Shown here: one piece after another, positions 1 to 10,620 of the stretch
Layout of the letters: each line of letters opens with the position of its first letter
How positions within the stretch are numbered: position 1 is the stretch's first letter
From: Larix sibirica
Lineage: Eukaryota > Streptophyta > Pinopsida > Pinales > Pinaceae
Direction of reading: 5' to 3'
DNA: 26,196 bases
Assembly: GCA_004151065.3 (NCBI GenBank)
Contig: NWUY0304063296.1
Span: 1-26,196, forward strand
Program-made: the position numbers and the translations under genes
The notes under the pieces: model-generated
What the model saw: only the letters and a program-made list of their open reading frames with translations
Databases searched by the model: none
What the model was told of the DNA's origin: nothing

Positions 1-740
1 CCATGCACTTAGCCACTTTCCACATTTCTTATTATTTGATGTTTTATCTATATAAAGATTTTACATTACGGACATCAACTAGCTTATATGGGATACTACT
101 AGTTATGAAACAGCTTGCTTAACCTCTATACATTAGCTATGGTTATATATTACCCTATGTATTTACACTAATATGGCACTGATACTAGTTACAGATTGCA
201 TGGTCTTCTCTCTGCCTTATTTGCTCCATACTGTGCGAAGCTTTACTGTATGAGCATATCATAGATATAGGAATATAAGGAAATTAACAGTGCAGATATT
301 AGGCAAATCAAAGAGATCAACAAGGATAAGAGATATGAGCTCTGTTGTTACTAGGGTTAATCTTGTTTCCATAACTATTACCATTTAATAGGATTAACTA
401 CGCGTAATACTAGTATTCCTTAAAGGGTTACTATGTTAACTCTAAACATAGATCAATACTAGTAAAATTCACCATACAGAAAGGTTTTATATCCTTAGCA
501 TGTTGAGTCATGAGGGTCTGTAATACTAATCTCTTCTTTATTAGGGATAGTTATAACTTATAAGAATGTGAATGCTTATATGATATCCATGAAGTTATAA
601 GCCTGATTATGCGTAATAGTGAGAACATAGCATATAAATATGATTACAGTATTGAACCAAGCTTTACACTAAGCTTAAGCTCTTTATTAGTGTAATCAAA
701 TCATTAGACCAATAGAGCATAGAGATACAGCAAATGTAAT

Positions 741-764
741 CAGTGTTACTTATTAGGTAAATAG
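741..764 (+). repeat. Short dispersed repeat, copy 1 (TATTAGGTAAATAG core)
   Basis: This stretch starts CAGTGTTACT and continues into TATTAGGTAAATAG. A close copy lacking three bases lies at 1431-1451, and a weaker relative containing TTTATTATGGTAAATA lies at 1711-1726. They show that the AT-rich block is internally repetitive. Confidence 0.6.
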
Positions 765-1430
765 TGATGATCCAACAGTAGATGTGATAGACCAATATAA
801 CTCTGCATCATACTTTAATATGGCTCTTTCTTACCTTTAATCATAACACAAGGTGATAGTTAGCTTATCAGTATAAATACCATAACTCTTTCATCTTATC
901 CTATTAGCTTGTAAACAGTTACGTTTCAACCATCATAAAGCTATTCACAGTAGAGTGGTTATAATATCCTAGTTAGTATGTTGTTTGATTCTATCCTTAG
1001 TAATGATTGGTATTAGCTTGCTTTCCCATTGTTCGATGTGTAATAAGGGTATAACTATCTCTATCAAATAGGAAACATAATTAGGATAACATTATAGTTA
1101 CATAAGTATTACTCATATATTAGTGTCAATCAACTTTTACTGGAATCATAGTAATTAAAGTGAACACATATGATGTATGGGAATAGCTTAGATAGAGTCT
1201 ATGTGTTTTAGATAGCACATTTCACTGTATTATACAGCTAAGTAATATGCATAATATCTGGATCTGTATTGATTATACCAATAGAGCTAGTATCATAGGT
1301 TTAAGCTTGAACTTACATATAACCCATATATAAAACACTAAGTAACGCTTACTGTATACAATAACCAAGCTTATATTGAAGTAATGCCTATGCTATATGT
1401 AATTAACACTTACTACTTATCACTATTCTA

Positions 1431-1451
1431 CAGTGTTTATTAGGTAAATAA
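1431..1451 (+). repeat. Short dispersed repeat, copy 2 (TATTAGGTAAATA core)
   Basis: It matches 741-764 except for a three-base deletion between CAGTGTT and TATTAGG. It is too short to assign to an element. It is useful as an anchor when comparing the internal periodicity of the first 2.5 kb. Confidence 0.6.
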
Positions 1452-2460
1452 GGGGAATATACACACTACTCAATAATGGTGATAGAAGTGCAATGAGTAT
1501 AGTTAATATAAGGGTAATAGCTTATGACACAAGCATTGGAATCACATACAAGTGTAATACAGGTGTTGATACTTAGTGCCATTGCTTTTTAGTAATACTC
1601 TATTTCATGATAACATGTCTATTATTATGGTAAGTATGTTTATTGCTTATCAGTGTACCTATGATATCCCTTGTAGTTAATACGATATAAGAGTAATATC
1701 ACAACACCTATTTATTATGGTAAATAGGTAACATGATATCACCTAGTTGAACCTTAAGCTAAGTTGTTCCTGTATTACTGATATATAGTAATAGAATGGC
1801 TCTATTCCCCTTGTATTACAGGTTAAGCTATTGCCTTTAGCTCTTATTGTATACTGCCTTTTGTAGTTAGCAGTCATGTCGTTTGCTTCTATTCCCTATG
1901 TTATAGCTCATACAACAACCTTTAACTTGAACTGGACAAATAGGGCAGAGGTTAGTAGTATCCTTATTCAATGGACTTACTTCCTTATAGTGATCATTGT
2001 TTTAGTACCAAGATGAGATTCACAGTATGGAATTTTATGGGATTAATAGGAAATATCACTGGCTACTATACAATGAGAGATTAAAACCAGTGTAATCAGT
2101 AGTTCATAATAAGATACATTATACTTATATCAGTAAGCTGTACTCATAGTTAGTGTTGTACTAATCCATATCCAAGTAATGGCAATCAATGGAGCTCAGC
2201 CTGTACAATGTGTGTAATAAGCTAATCACTATCATAAGTAGTAATAATACACTAGCTCTATGTGATGAATAGGTGATCAGAGTCTAGTAATCCCGTATTA
2301 CTTATAGTTTAATTAAAACTAGCTTTGTGTTAATTACGTTACTAGTATTGCTTATTCTGTGCTATTACATATGGTAGAAGTCGTAACATGTATATATAAA
2401 GCTTAAAGTAGAGCTTACTTCTTAGGGCTATTGGTAACACTCTGAGTAAGTAATATATTA

Positions 2461-3175
2461 CCATGACCCCAAATACGGAGGATTTCACAACGTCCATTGA
2501 TGCTCAAATATTATTTATGTTAATTAAGCAAGGGTCTTCTTTAAACATTATGCTGGAATATTAACCTCAGCTACTTATTTGCTTTACCTCGCCTCCTACC
2601 TCTAAGAGTAAAACGTACATATCCCTATCGGTCGAGCGGCTCGTATCAATTAATTAGTAATCATCCCGTAGCCTTGGGCCTAGGCGCCTCAATCCCAAAG
2701 TAAGGGTAAACTCATTTTAAGTAGGGCTGGCGGGTCTTCTTCCTATTCATTCGTTCTGCAATAATACTAGCTGCCTCCCAATATCCTCCCCAAATAAATA
2801 TGGGTATTTCCCCCACAACCCGATGTTTAATTAAAAGTGATTGAACCGGCCAGGTCCAAATGGGATTTGTGCTCCCCTGGTACTACTCCCTTACCCTTAA
2901 AGTGGCCTACCCAAGTGGTATATTTGCATAGTTATTAAGAGGTAGCATATCATGGAGTTCTTTATTGAGCGAATAACCACAAGAAAGGAAGCAATCAAAC
3001 AAGGCTAGATAATTAAGCAAAGCGCAGATTGCGGATAGGGATAAACTTAAGTTGGTGATGCAATAAACCGCCGATTCTATGGACATTGTCGCTGGAAACA
3101 CTCTTTTTATCTATTTTGAAAAAGAACTCAACTTAACATCCGACAATTAATAAAAATGCGAATTCAATAACCCTG
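2461..3175. other. Unassigned sequence downstream of the AT-rich block
   Basis: Base composition rises towards the window average and the ACTAGT/GTAATA words thin out. Apart from the R4 copy at 2648-2726, I see nothing assignable. A 64-codon open frame on the minus strand at 2907-3101 has no recognisable motif and is of a length expected by chance. Confidence 0.5.
2648..2726 (+). repeat. Dispersed repeat R4, copy A
   Basis: About 80 bp here aligns by eye with 11210-11289. The shared skeleton is AATTAATT, then CCCGTAGCCTT, GGCCT-AGGCGC, a CCAAG-TAAGGG segment and GTAGGG at the end. Identity is high but imperfect, with several substitutions and one-base indels, so the duplication is not recent. 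The centre contains the 8-bp palindrome GCCTAGGC. Confidence 0.75.
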
Positions 3176-3529
3176 ATGCACCAACCAATTATCATCAATA
3201 ATATATTATATAAGGATAAGGGCTATGGAAGGGAAAATAGATATTTAGAAATGAAAGAACCAACCTATGGTTCGCTTTATCAAAAGAGGGAGTGTTGGAC
3301 CGGCGTTCACAACAGAGCGAAGTGGTCATTGACAGCGCTGGTCAGTCGATCATCGCCAAGAGGTCATTGCCTTATAGCGAGTCGTTGCTTGAAGGTCGTT
3401 GCTATAAAGCAGAACCTATACTCATTGGACCTATCTATAATCAGTGATAGAAGAGCATTGCCAGTTATAGCACACTCCCTTTTAATTTAGCCTACTCTCC
3501 TGTTTCATAAAGATCCCCTGTTAGAACAC
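3176..3529. other. Short open stretch bounded by an inverted 9-mer
   Basis: AGGGAGTGT at 3287-3295 and its complement ACACTCCCT at 3472-3480 form a 9-bp inverted pair about 185 bp apart. Between them are repeated fragments such as GGTCATTG and GTCGTTGCT followed by TATA(A)AGC or TATAGCG. A purine tract followed by TGTTGGA at the left edge is reminiscent of a plant Ty1-copia polypurine tract and LTR start. No LTR partner, primer binding site or RNase H frame is visible. The open frame at 3176-3490 (104 codons) has no family signature. Confidence 0.35.
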
Positions 3530-3822
3530 CACCCTATACCCTCTGCCCTATATCCTCTGCCCTCCCCAACTCACTTACGGATACAGAACACCAGCTTCCT
3601 ACAGCAATTTGATTGAAGGGATGAATCGACCATGCTTACTTACTATACCACCTTCGAGGATAGGATCATCAACAGACAGACACATAGTGGTGAGTCCTAG
3701 TCTCCGGTAGTGCCAGTATTCAAAGGGAGGTCGATGCTTCATAGTGATTGAATTGATTGATTGATCAATAATGAATGTCTTATGAGAGGGGTGCACAAAT
3801 GGGCAGTCTTCTTAGTAAGGTA
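3530..3822 (+). repeat. Dispersed repeat R2, copy A
   Basis: This segment is a diverged duplicate of 9180-9436. The strongest anchor is a 24-bp identity at 3554-3577 matching 9209-9232. After it come colinear matches: CAGCAATTTGATTGAAGG against CAGCGATTGGATTGAAGG, ATGCTTACTTAC in both, and an ATTGATT-rich stretch ending in TTATGAGAGGGG against TTATTAGAGGGG. A fragment of the same family sits at 10554-10620. There is no coding potential. It is best described as an old segmental duplication with many indels. Confidence 0.75.
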
Positions 3823-3839
3823 AAGGGTATCCTCGTGTC

Positions 3840-4380
3840 TATACGACAACGTCTTCCTGGCTTCAGCAATAGGTGGATGGGTGAGTAAAGAATAAGAAGA
3901 AGCAGGCCCTTCCTAAAAGTAAAGGCTCCTCGGCGGGATAGTAAATGGTGGTACCCCCTTTAATAATCTAAATTAAGCAAGTGTGATAAAAGCATATCCT
4001 GCCTGGCAATGCTGGCTGTCTTCATTCATCAATCATATCTGGGGGTTAATCCCGGCCCTACAATAGAAGTGCTGATACTCTGTCTGTCTGGTTGAAGCAA
4101 TGGGTTGTTGGGGCATCCCATTTAATCTATCCATTCATTGCATAACATAAGCAAGCGGTCTAGGGCTACCAGGTCTAGGTATTCCGGTTGGTAAATAGGG
4201 GTCCTTTAAAATGGTAAGAGTAAATAAAAAGGTAACAGCAAAGGTTAAATATTAAAGGTTGTAAGTGCTTCACCCCACCCAATCATCTGATCGGATCTCA
4301 TCAGTTCTGGCTGTAGAGAATCCATCAATCCGGCAGTTCCAACGATTAAGCAATCCAAGACTGACTGAGCTTTCAAACTG
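3840..4380 (+). repeat. Dispersed modular repeat superfamily R1, block 1
   Basis: This block holds modules seen again at 14925-16200 and 20410-22620. A 21-bp string at 3850-3870 containing CTTCCTGGCTTCAGCAAT is identical to 15646-15666. Next comes GGATAGTAAATGG with GTGGTACCCCC (3936-3957), matching 15278-15312. Then come GGTCTAGGGCTA and GGTAAATAGGGG, and finally a CTCATCAGTTCTGGCTG stretch at 4294-4313 followed by GGCAGTTCCAACGATTAAG. The module order matches the other blocks in part, which points to one ancestral longer unit. Confidence 0.7.
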
Positions 4381-4788
4381 TGGGATGGGGGAATGAGATG
4401 ATCTACAATAAAGTGCTCACTCAATAAATTGACTGCTTTTTTCTTCTTCAGAATGGGATTGCAATGCCTACCTTCCTTTTGGGAACTTTCATTCAATGTA
4501 ACAGGGGATCCAGCTGTGGTGGACAGTTCTAATGTATGAATGGAATGGGTCGTCCCGCTCACTCAATAGTGCTAGCATTCCTATAAGGCACCAGGGGCTG
4601 GCACCAACAAGTTTTGAATGGAATGTGTTACAAAAAATTGAAAATAATAGTACTGCCCTCAAAGAGGCACCCAGAGTCAGTCATACGGTTCAAGAACCCA
4701 AAAGAGTAAAGGCTGGCAATAGGTCATACATAGACAGTAAGGGTACACTAATGGGCAACAAGGGGCTTGGTAAAAGAAAAGGTGGCGA
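4381..4788. other. Unassigned intergenic sequence
   Basis: No repeat family or motif stands out. Two overlapping opposed open frames (4245-4562 minus and 4532-4843 plus, just over 100 codons each) have no recognisable domains. The plus frame is rich in Lys, Ser and Asn with no repeat or signal, so I do not treat it as a gene. Confidence 0.45.
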
Positions 4789-5385
4789 TCAATCAATCAC
4801 TATAAAGCCCAGCCTTGCATCGCCCTCCAAAATATGTTGGTAGGTGCGGGCTTCCTGAATGGGGTCGAACTGGGGCTTGAAAGCGGATCCAGCTAAACCT
4901 AAAAAAGGAATTCCATCCCACAATAGAGAAAGTGTAAGGAAGGGTAATGAATGTAAATAGAAGGGAATCTTTAATGCATTATAGAAAGCGAGTATACTGC
5001 GGGCGTGCAACTAGTTGAGCCATTTCAATTATACGTCAGAATAAGTAATAATAATAACATAGATAATATGATTCGCTATGTTATGTGAGGGCCTTATTGG
5101 GAATCGAAGAATGTGTATCGTGAAAGCATAAAGTGTACCTGTGTCTCGTCGCTATCGGTAGCATTTAGTGTGATCGCGGGTCGTCTCCTTTATTATTTCT
5201 CTCGAGCGGTATCGTTGTTCCTAATGCGGGGCGTGTTTGCGGAGATGTAAGAACTGGGTTCCGTAACGGCAAGTCATGGGGAAAGCGGTAGCAATAAAGG
5301 GCTCTTCTTTTACTGGTGCTCATTCAACAGGGCTCCTTACCAGGGCTCTATCTACAGCTGCTGTGGTAAGCTAAGGTTTTAAAGG
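4789..5385 (+). repeat. Dispersed repeat R3, copy A
   Basis: The left edge, AATCAATCACTATAAAGCC then CAGCCTTGCATCGCCCTCC, aligns with 12757-12822. It is followed in both places by a G-rich part with AAAGCGG and AATGCGGGGCG words (5223 here, 12913 there). Both end in CAGCTGCTGTGGTAAGCTAAGGTT-like sequence (5354 onward here, 13130 onward there). The two copies are colinear but very different in spacing, with copy A about 200 bp longer. A weaker third relative appears at 7548-7700, sharing TAGAATGGGTTTAA (also at 5493-5506) and GAATGCGGG words. Confidence 0.65.
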
Positions 5386-5407
5386 CTAATATCCTCTGTT
5401 TTACTCT

Positions 5408-5498
5408 CTTCCTGGTACTTTTTTCAATGCGAGAGAATTTTTCTCTCTGGTAATTCTTCTTTTCTTTGTCTTCCTGGTACTATTCAATGTGGTAGAAT
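5408..5498 (+). repeat. Imperfect tandem repeat, period 62 bp, two copies
   Basis: CTTCCTGGTACT followed by TTCAATG and AGAAT occurs at 5408-5438 and again at 5470-5498. Between the shared parts lies the small hairpin GAGAGAA-TTT-TTCTCTC at 5431-5447. This is local duplication with later drift. Confidence 0.7.
5431..5447. other. Seven-base-pair hairpin with three-base loop
   Basis: GAGAGAA (5431-5437) and TTCTCTC (5441-5447) are exact complements around a TTT loop. The stem is rich in A/T and G/A, so its stability is modest. No neighbouring gene end gives it a function. Confidence 0.6.
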
Positions 5499-5510
5499 GG
5501 GTTTAATTAG

Positions 5511-6480
5511 GAATGGCGAATAGGGACAAATATTATCAATTGAATAACTCCATCAGTGTCCGGTCCGGGCCCATCCCCAACTACCCTATGCCATTAATCG
5601 GATCAATTGGTTTGCTTTAAACAAGCATCTCAGAAGCTTTTGTCTACGACCCTTTACTTTAGATGAAGGCACACAGGTAACTGGATTAATACTTAGAACT
5701 ATTGTTACCGCCGAGCAGCCTTTACAATACGATTCATCAATTTGAACCCACTAGCTAGGAGACTTACCTTTCACATAAATGCCTGAACCTTTTATTATCC
5801 ACCTTCATAACTATACCTTTTAGATAGACCTCACTTACTTCATTTATTGCTTAGTGGCTGGGTGGATGGGAACCTTCTCTTATCAGGGCCGTATGGATCA
5901 ACAACCTATTATATTCTTGGTATAACATATTCTTCTGATACGGACGGACAAATCACAACCCACAGCCATCAACCCTTGACCCTTGAACCCTCGAAATCAC
6001 TTACCCTACAGACAGAACAGGGTTACTCTATTTGATGGATAATGCATTACTTATGTTTTACCCGTTGAGGATCATTGACAGAAAGACACTTGGTTTCACT
6101 CGCACTAGGAAAGTTGTGACAGTAATTGAGCGAGGTGAATAGTTAGTCAGGGTGGTCTCTTAATAGCTCTTCAATACTCAACTGTTGATCTTCATGTTGG
6201 ATGTACAGCCGTTGGATCGTTGGAACTGCTTGGTGTATTAAGTCAATAAAGCCAGACGATCTTGGAAGTATGAATAGTGAGTGGGCTCCTACCTCGCCCC
6301 GTCGTGTTTTGTTAAAGCAAATCCTCGTTTATCTGGGTTTCAACAGGGATCCACCAGGGTATAAAATGAACTGTTTTATTTAGCCAAATCGGGGATTTCC
6401 TGCATTTTAAGGTATAAACTTCCTTTGATCTATGTTTTACAAAAAAAAAGTATAGCGTGCAAAATATAGCGACTAAACAA
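5511..6480. other. Unassigned sequence, nothing recognised
   Basis: Two open frames just over 60 codons occur (5847-6035 and 6201-6383, plus strand), with no motif or repeat and ordinary start contexts. An A9 run lies at 6440-6448. I see no tRNA, rRNA fragment or intron core. Confidence 0.45.
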
Positions 6481-7020
6481 ACTATTCATCATAGGCCTAG
6501 ACCACCAAGCCATGAGTCATGAAGAAGCCTGAAGCCACCAAGATGCAGATACAACAGATGACGCCTTTCTACTGAAGAAGAAAGCAGCCCCACAAAGATA
6601 GATAAGAGAGGCCCTCTCACCTTGTTATGCCTTTATAACCAGCCAAGCCAAGTCCACCAAGTACCCACCTTCCATTTGCCGGATGCCATAAGCCTCTCAT
6701 CCATTTTAGCAATGTTATCAATAGACGAGATTGATTGAGGAAGCTGGAAGATGAGTCTTACCCAACAAAGAGTCAACCAAGAAATGAAATCCCACAGATG
6801 CCAGGAGTCAACAGCCACTTAGCGTCCATAGTGCTAGTCCATATGGCTAGTGTCCATGGAACCTGCACTATATTGGCTAGTACACTTACTTTACAGTCTT
6901 TAGAGCTAGTGCCGGAAGTCCATAGTCTAGTACTTACTGCTTCAGACTACTGCTATAATAGACCTACTCTACCGCTACTACTCTACAACTAGTAGTTCTA
7001 CTCTATATAACTTAGAAGTA
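6481..7020. other. A/C-rich segment passing into a CTAGT-rich stretch
   Basis: The first part (about 6500-6810) is rich in CCAAG, CCACC and GAAG words. From about 6830 the word GCTAGT or CTAGTAC recurs every 15-40 bases, and TACTCTAC recurs near 6965-7005. This is a local degenerate-repeat vocabulary with no coding frame above 85 codons. I recognise no element. Confidence 0.5.
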
Positions 7021-7547
7021 TAGTTGGATTAGAGGAAATTGATTTAGCTTGCTTCTTCTTATGCACTAATGTTAAATGCACTAATTATTTGTTTATTAAA
7101 TTGAATATGAACTCTTCCTCACTACACAGCTTAGCGTAATAAGCTAAATAGTCTTCTAAATACTAAGCTAGTCCAGTAGAGAAGGGACTAAAAAGTAAGA
7201 AAGACTATAGGATAGTCCTATTTAAATGGAGCAGCTTCACTCTGGGCTTTCTATAGGCCTTGACTCTAGGAAGGAAGGTTTTTCCTTATCTAAGTTTTCC
7301 ATATGGATTAACGGAATAAGGGATTACCACTCCCTATTGATATACTAGTAATAGAGACTTAGTATTTTGTCTATGCCCAGTTATGGTGCTTCTTACTTCG
7401 AATAAGCTTCAGTCTTTCTTGCCCTAAGGCCACAGAGATAGAGGAGACTCTTAGTAGTAGCTTGCAAGTTGTCGTACTACTCACTATCTCTACGTTGAAC
7501 TTGTCCCTTGTAATTTGTAATCTGGAGATGAATTTTTATCTTTAACG
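7021..7547. other. Unassigned AT-rich sequence
   Basis: No open frame over 60 codons lies here, and no repeat partner was found in the window. Short local palindromes and TAGTAG/CTAAG words are present. Nothing supports a gene. Confidence 0.45.
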
Positions 7548-7850
7548 TAGAATGGGTTTAACTGGGCAGTAATGCTAGAATGCAGGCTGAAGAATGATGG
7601 GTGCGAAAGCGGGGTACTGTTGTTGGATTGGTTCCTGAAAGCGTGCGAATTGTTGAATGCGGGAATGCTTAATGAACGTAATGTGGGCTCTTATCTTATC
7701 GGTACTTTAATTTGTGAGTGGGTTAGTAAGGTGGAAAGGACCTTCAATCTTTGGACCAGACACCAAATGGAATGGAGACAACCTATAGTTTATACATGTT
7801 ATATTATATATATATATAAGTTATACTTGCCTACTCAATTTTCATTGTAA
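7548..7850 (+). other. 92-codon open frame over a weak R3 relative; probably not a gene
   Basis: The frame at 7572-7850 is Leu-, Cys- and Trp-containing without any recognisable domain. Its 5' part shares TAGAATGGGTTTAA with 5493-5506 and GAATGCGGGAATG-type words with R3 at 12757-13160, so the open reading is likely a by-product of repeat sequence. The end runs into a (TA)7 microsatellite at 7805-7818. Confidence 0.3.
7805..7818. repeat. (TA)7 microsatellite
   Basis: Seven uninterrupted TA units are visible. They are embedded in a longer AT-only stretch (7800-7819). Confidence 0.9.
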
Positions 7851-8869
7851 GTTGTAATCTATGCAATTGAATCTGAATCTTAATCTGAAGTTGGGGGAAG
7901 TTCCCGTCGTGGCTGCTTTATGGAGGAGCTAAGTGCCTTCTTAGGCTGGTGGAAGGATTATATAAGAGTAACCATAGTAGCAGTAAGCGGGCCGCAGCAG
8001 GCAAGAAAGATGCTTAAAACTGAATTGATTTGAATTAAAAGGAATGATCAAAACTAGGAAACAAAAAAATGGGATGCTGTGCCTTTTATTTATACTTCGC
8101 TTATTTACTTTACCAAGTTGATTGCTTTATATATAATTTTCTATGCATAATGAGCTCCCGCTAGACGACGATACCCGCTCCCATTCATTACCCACCATTC
8201 ACTGACAGATCACACGTACCCATCATTCGAGGACTGTAGGTGGCTGGCTGGGGTGGTGCTTATTACTGCGTAGCTGCTTATCTATATTATCACACGGCAC
8301 CTCTTTAGATAGGACTTGCTATAATATTTATTTATTTATTGTGTTTGAACCATACGTCTTAGATGGGTGCACCATGGACAGTCGGCTGGGTGCGGGGCAG
8401 GACAGGACAAGAAGGTCTTAAGGAATGGTCTTTTACTTTCATAGAGTTACTTGATTTAGTAGCTGGATGCATAAGTCTTATGCCGGTAGTATTATGCCCA
8501 CCATGAGTCCCCAAGGTAACCCATTGATCCCACTGATGCCAGCAGTACAAAGAGAAGATATCGCCTTTCAATCCAGCCCATCTAGGAACGAAAGGGATAA
8601 CGTCAACACTGCAAGTATGGTAGTTTAGTGCACCAATTATTGCTGGCTTGTGTTTATGCTGGTAGGAATACTGCTGCTTATCAATAAATCTTACTGCCTT
8701 ACTAATCTCTCTCTTGCTGCTTGCCTGATCTCTATAAACCTACTGATATCTATCTATCCCTCCTCAATTTGACACCTAGAGAAACAGCTAACCCAAGAGT
8801 TCTTTTCACGCATCCCATCCTTACCTCCATCCCGACAATTATAAACCACCACCACCCCTGCTATTGGAG
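7851..8869. other. Unassigned intergenic sequence
   Basis: No repeat partner and no gene were found. A minus-strand frame of 70 codons (8359-8571) is unremarkable. Local TTTATTTATT runs near 8330 and GGCTGGCTGGGG near 8240 are simple sequence. Confidence 0.45.
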
Positions 8870-9160
8870 ATAAAGGGTTATATAGAGGTAGATCTATTAT
8901 ATTAGAGTAGATAGAGGCTAGAGTTTAGAGGAGGTATAGCAGCTAGGGCTAGATAGAGGCGATATTATTAGTATGGAGGAATAGAGGGCATAGGGATAGG
9001 TGAAGGATGAAGATTAAGTATCTTGGGTTGTCTGTGTATCCATCCAGGTTGGGTGGGATGGTTAGTGAGGTAAATAAAGTAGGTTGATAGAATAGATAAG
9101 TAGGTGAAGAAATATAAGGTAGGCGGTAGAATCAATCACTAATCTGTGGAGGCAGGTGGT
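8870..9160 (+). repeat. Purine-rich tract with degenerate AGATAGAGG units
   Basis: The plus strand is dominated by A and G, with recurrent TAGATAGAGG, TAGAGG, GAGGTA and AGGTAGG words. There is no clean period. It looks like expanded simple sequence that has since diverged. No reading frame over 60 codons crosses it. Confidence 0.65.
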
Positions 9161-9179
9161 AATAGATAGATCAATCACA

Positions 9180-9436
9180 TATTACCTCTGCTCTAGGCCC
9201 TACTATAACCTCTGCCCTCCCCAACTCACTTATCATACACAACTCAAGGTTCAGCGATTGGATTGAAGGATTTAATTACAATGCTTACTTACGTCGATAT
9301 ACATCTTGTTGAGGAGCCAGTTGATTTAGTACTCTGCCCACCGAGATGATAAAGGAGCTTGAGCAGCGGGATGGCCGTCTGTATTAAATTGATTTATTGC
9401 CGGTCTTATTAGAGGGGAGGAAGGGCCAGTAAGGAG
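9180..9436 (+). repeat. Dispersed repeat R2, copy B
   Basis: It is colinear with 3530-3822, including the 24-bp identity at 9209-9232, then the CAGCGATTGGATTGAAGG and ATGCTTACTTACG parts and the closing TTATTAGAGGGG. The part around 9279-9325 (CTTACTTACG, TTGAGGAGC) also matches 10554-10600. At least three diverged copies therefore exist in the window. Confidence 0.75.
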
Positions 9437-9477
9437 TCTTTGACAGTCAGAGCTGGGCTTGGCTAACGGGTCAACTA

Positions 9478-9562
9478 GGATACTCCACTGGGATACTCGG
9501 ACTCCGCCACTTTACTCGGCTTGACTACTCCGCTTGGAGGGATACTAAACTACTCCACTGGG
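9478..9562 (+). repeat. Degenerate short tandem repeat with TACTCCACTGGG units
   Basis: TACTCCACTGGG occurs exactly at 9481-9492 and 9551-9562. Several shorter TACTC, ACTCCG and GGATACT variants lie between them. The open frame crossing here on the minus strand (9525-9812) is composed of this repeat plus a T-rich part and has no domain. Confidence 0.6.
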
Positions 9563-10220
9563 CCTGGTTGGAAGCAGCCGGGGGTTGGTCTAGCCTAAAA
9601 ACAAGCAAGCCCGGTTGTAGGAGCAAAAGTGTGAAACTGAAAATGTCATTCATCAAAAAAAAAAAGAATGTCGTCACTTTTAATAAGTTGGGGTCCACCC
9701 ACCCCGTCATATCAGGTTCAAAATAGTGGTTCCAGCAAAAATGGAAATATAATTCGCGTCTCTTGTCCGCCCGCCAGATCACCCTCGAATACATAAATGA
9801 TGACACCAACAACTAAAACAAAGCCGTATGGAGGAACAACAACGAGCTAGGGCCTAGCTGTTAGTTTACATTATTTTTATTCATTCTTTTATTTCCCGTC
9901 TGGTATCTCCAAAACAAAGTGGTATATAAGATGCCATACAGGCCAGGGAAGCCAGTAAAGCTAAAGAAGTCAGAGAGTACGCACTCCAGGTAGCTATAAT
10001 ATGATGGAGACAAGCCCTGGATAGAAAGACAGATAGCCTAGGCCCGTGAATAAAGTAAGGAAAGAGCCAGGAAGGATATCCAAACCTGTGTATAATGTAG
10101 CTGCTACTCCTGCTATTTACTCCCTATGGGTTCCTTAGAGCATAATGGTTTGTTGTACTGGAGAATTGCAACTGACTGAAAGCGAGACAGCAGGCGTAAT
10201 GGGCGTATTATAATAATTGA
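9563..10220. other. Unassigned sequence with an A11 run
   Basis: An 11-base A run lies at 9655-9665. The remainder shows A/G-rich stretches (9910-10080) but no gene, no RNA and no partner within the window. Confidence 0.45.
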
Positions 10221-10418
10221 GCGGTAGGCTCTCCAATCAACCTCAAGGTTCGATGCTTCTATTCTAATTAAGCAAGGTAATTTGCAAGGGGAACTATTCT
10301 TCTGTATTGGTAACAGGGGGCGGTCTTGCTTGCTAAATTTCTCAACCGTGGTAAGCGCTCCAACCCCCCCCCCTCAAGGTTTTATGCTTCTGTCCTGATT
10401 AAGCAGCGTTGTTGTAAT
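10221..10418 (+). repeat. Imperfect tandem repeat, period about 127 bp
   Basis: GCGGTAGGCTCTCCAA, CCTCAAGGTT, ATGCTTCT and ATTAAGCA at 10221-10290 recur in order from 10348 as GTGGTAAGCGCTCCAA, CCTCAAGGTT, ATGCTTCTGTC and ATTAAGCAGC. The second copy carries a ten-base C run at 10364-10373. An open frame at 10326-10619 overlaps the second copy and is not convincing as a gene. Confidence 0.75.
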
Positions 10419-10553
10419 AGCCAGATGGTCTGTAGCAAGCAACAAATAAGCAAGCTGTACTTACTCTCCAACCAAGCTCAAGCAAGCTGTGTCAATTCTT
10501 CCACCTTCATCATCAAGTCCAGATGCCTTAATACGGAAGCCATTCAATATAAT

Positions 10554-10620
10554 ACATGCTTGACTTACGTTGATTCTGCATTTGAGGAGCTGATAGAGAG
10601 TTCAATCAATGTTGAATAAT
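10554..10620 (+). repeat. R2 family fragment, copy C
   Basis: ATGCTTGACTTACGTTGAT followed by TTTGAGGAGCTGAT parallels ATGCTTACTTACGTCGAT and GTTGAGGAGCCAGTTGAT of R2 copy B (9279 onward). It is shorter and more diverged than copies A and B. Confidence 0.55.

Larger units (their letters stand above)
1..2460. other. AT-rich, gene-free block with recurring short words
   Basis: Sampled lines here are only about 28-32% GC, clearly lower than the rest of the window, and no open frame of 60 codons occurs on either strand. The block is built from recurring words such as ACTAGT, GTAATA, TTAGCTT and TAGGTAAATA, mixed in changing order rather than as a clean tandem array. One recurring string begins CAGTGTT and runs into TATTAGGTAAATA. 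I recognise no gene, RNA or mobile element. The composition changes within a few tens of bases near 2460. It could be old tandem-repeat DNA scrambled by slippage and recombination, or an insertion of foreign origin. Confidence 0.7.

Noticed and set aside
3176-3490. 104-codon plus-strand open frame
   Set aside because: No domain, no repeat or signal, and its 3' part is made of short local repeats. The length is not unusual for 26 kb of this composition.
9440-9562. GGGTCAACTAGGATACTCCACTGGG considered as a third copy of the codon-phased array family
   Set aside because: Only one or two words are shared and the triplet phase is lost within 40 bases. The local TACTCC repeat explains the stretch better.
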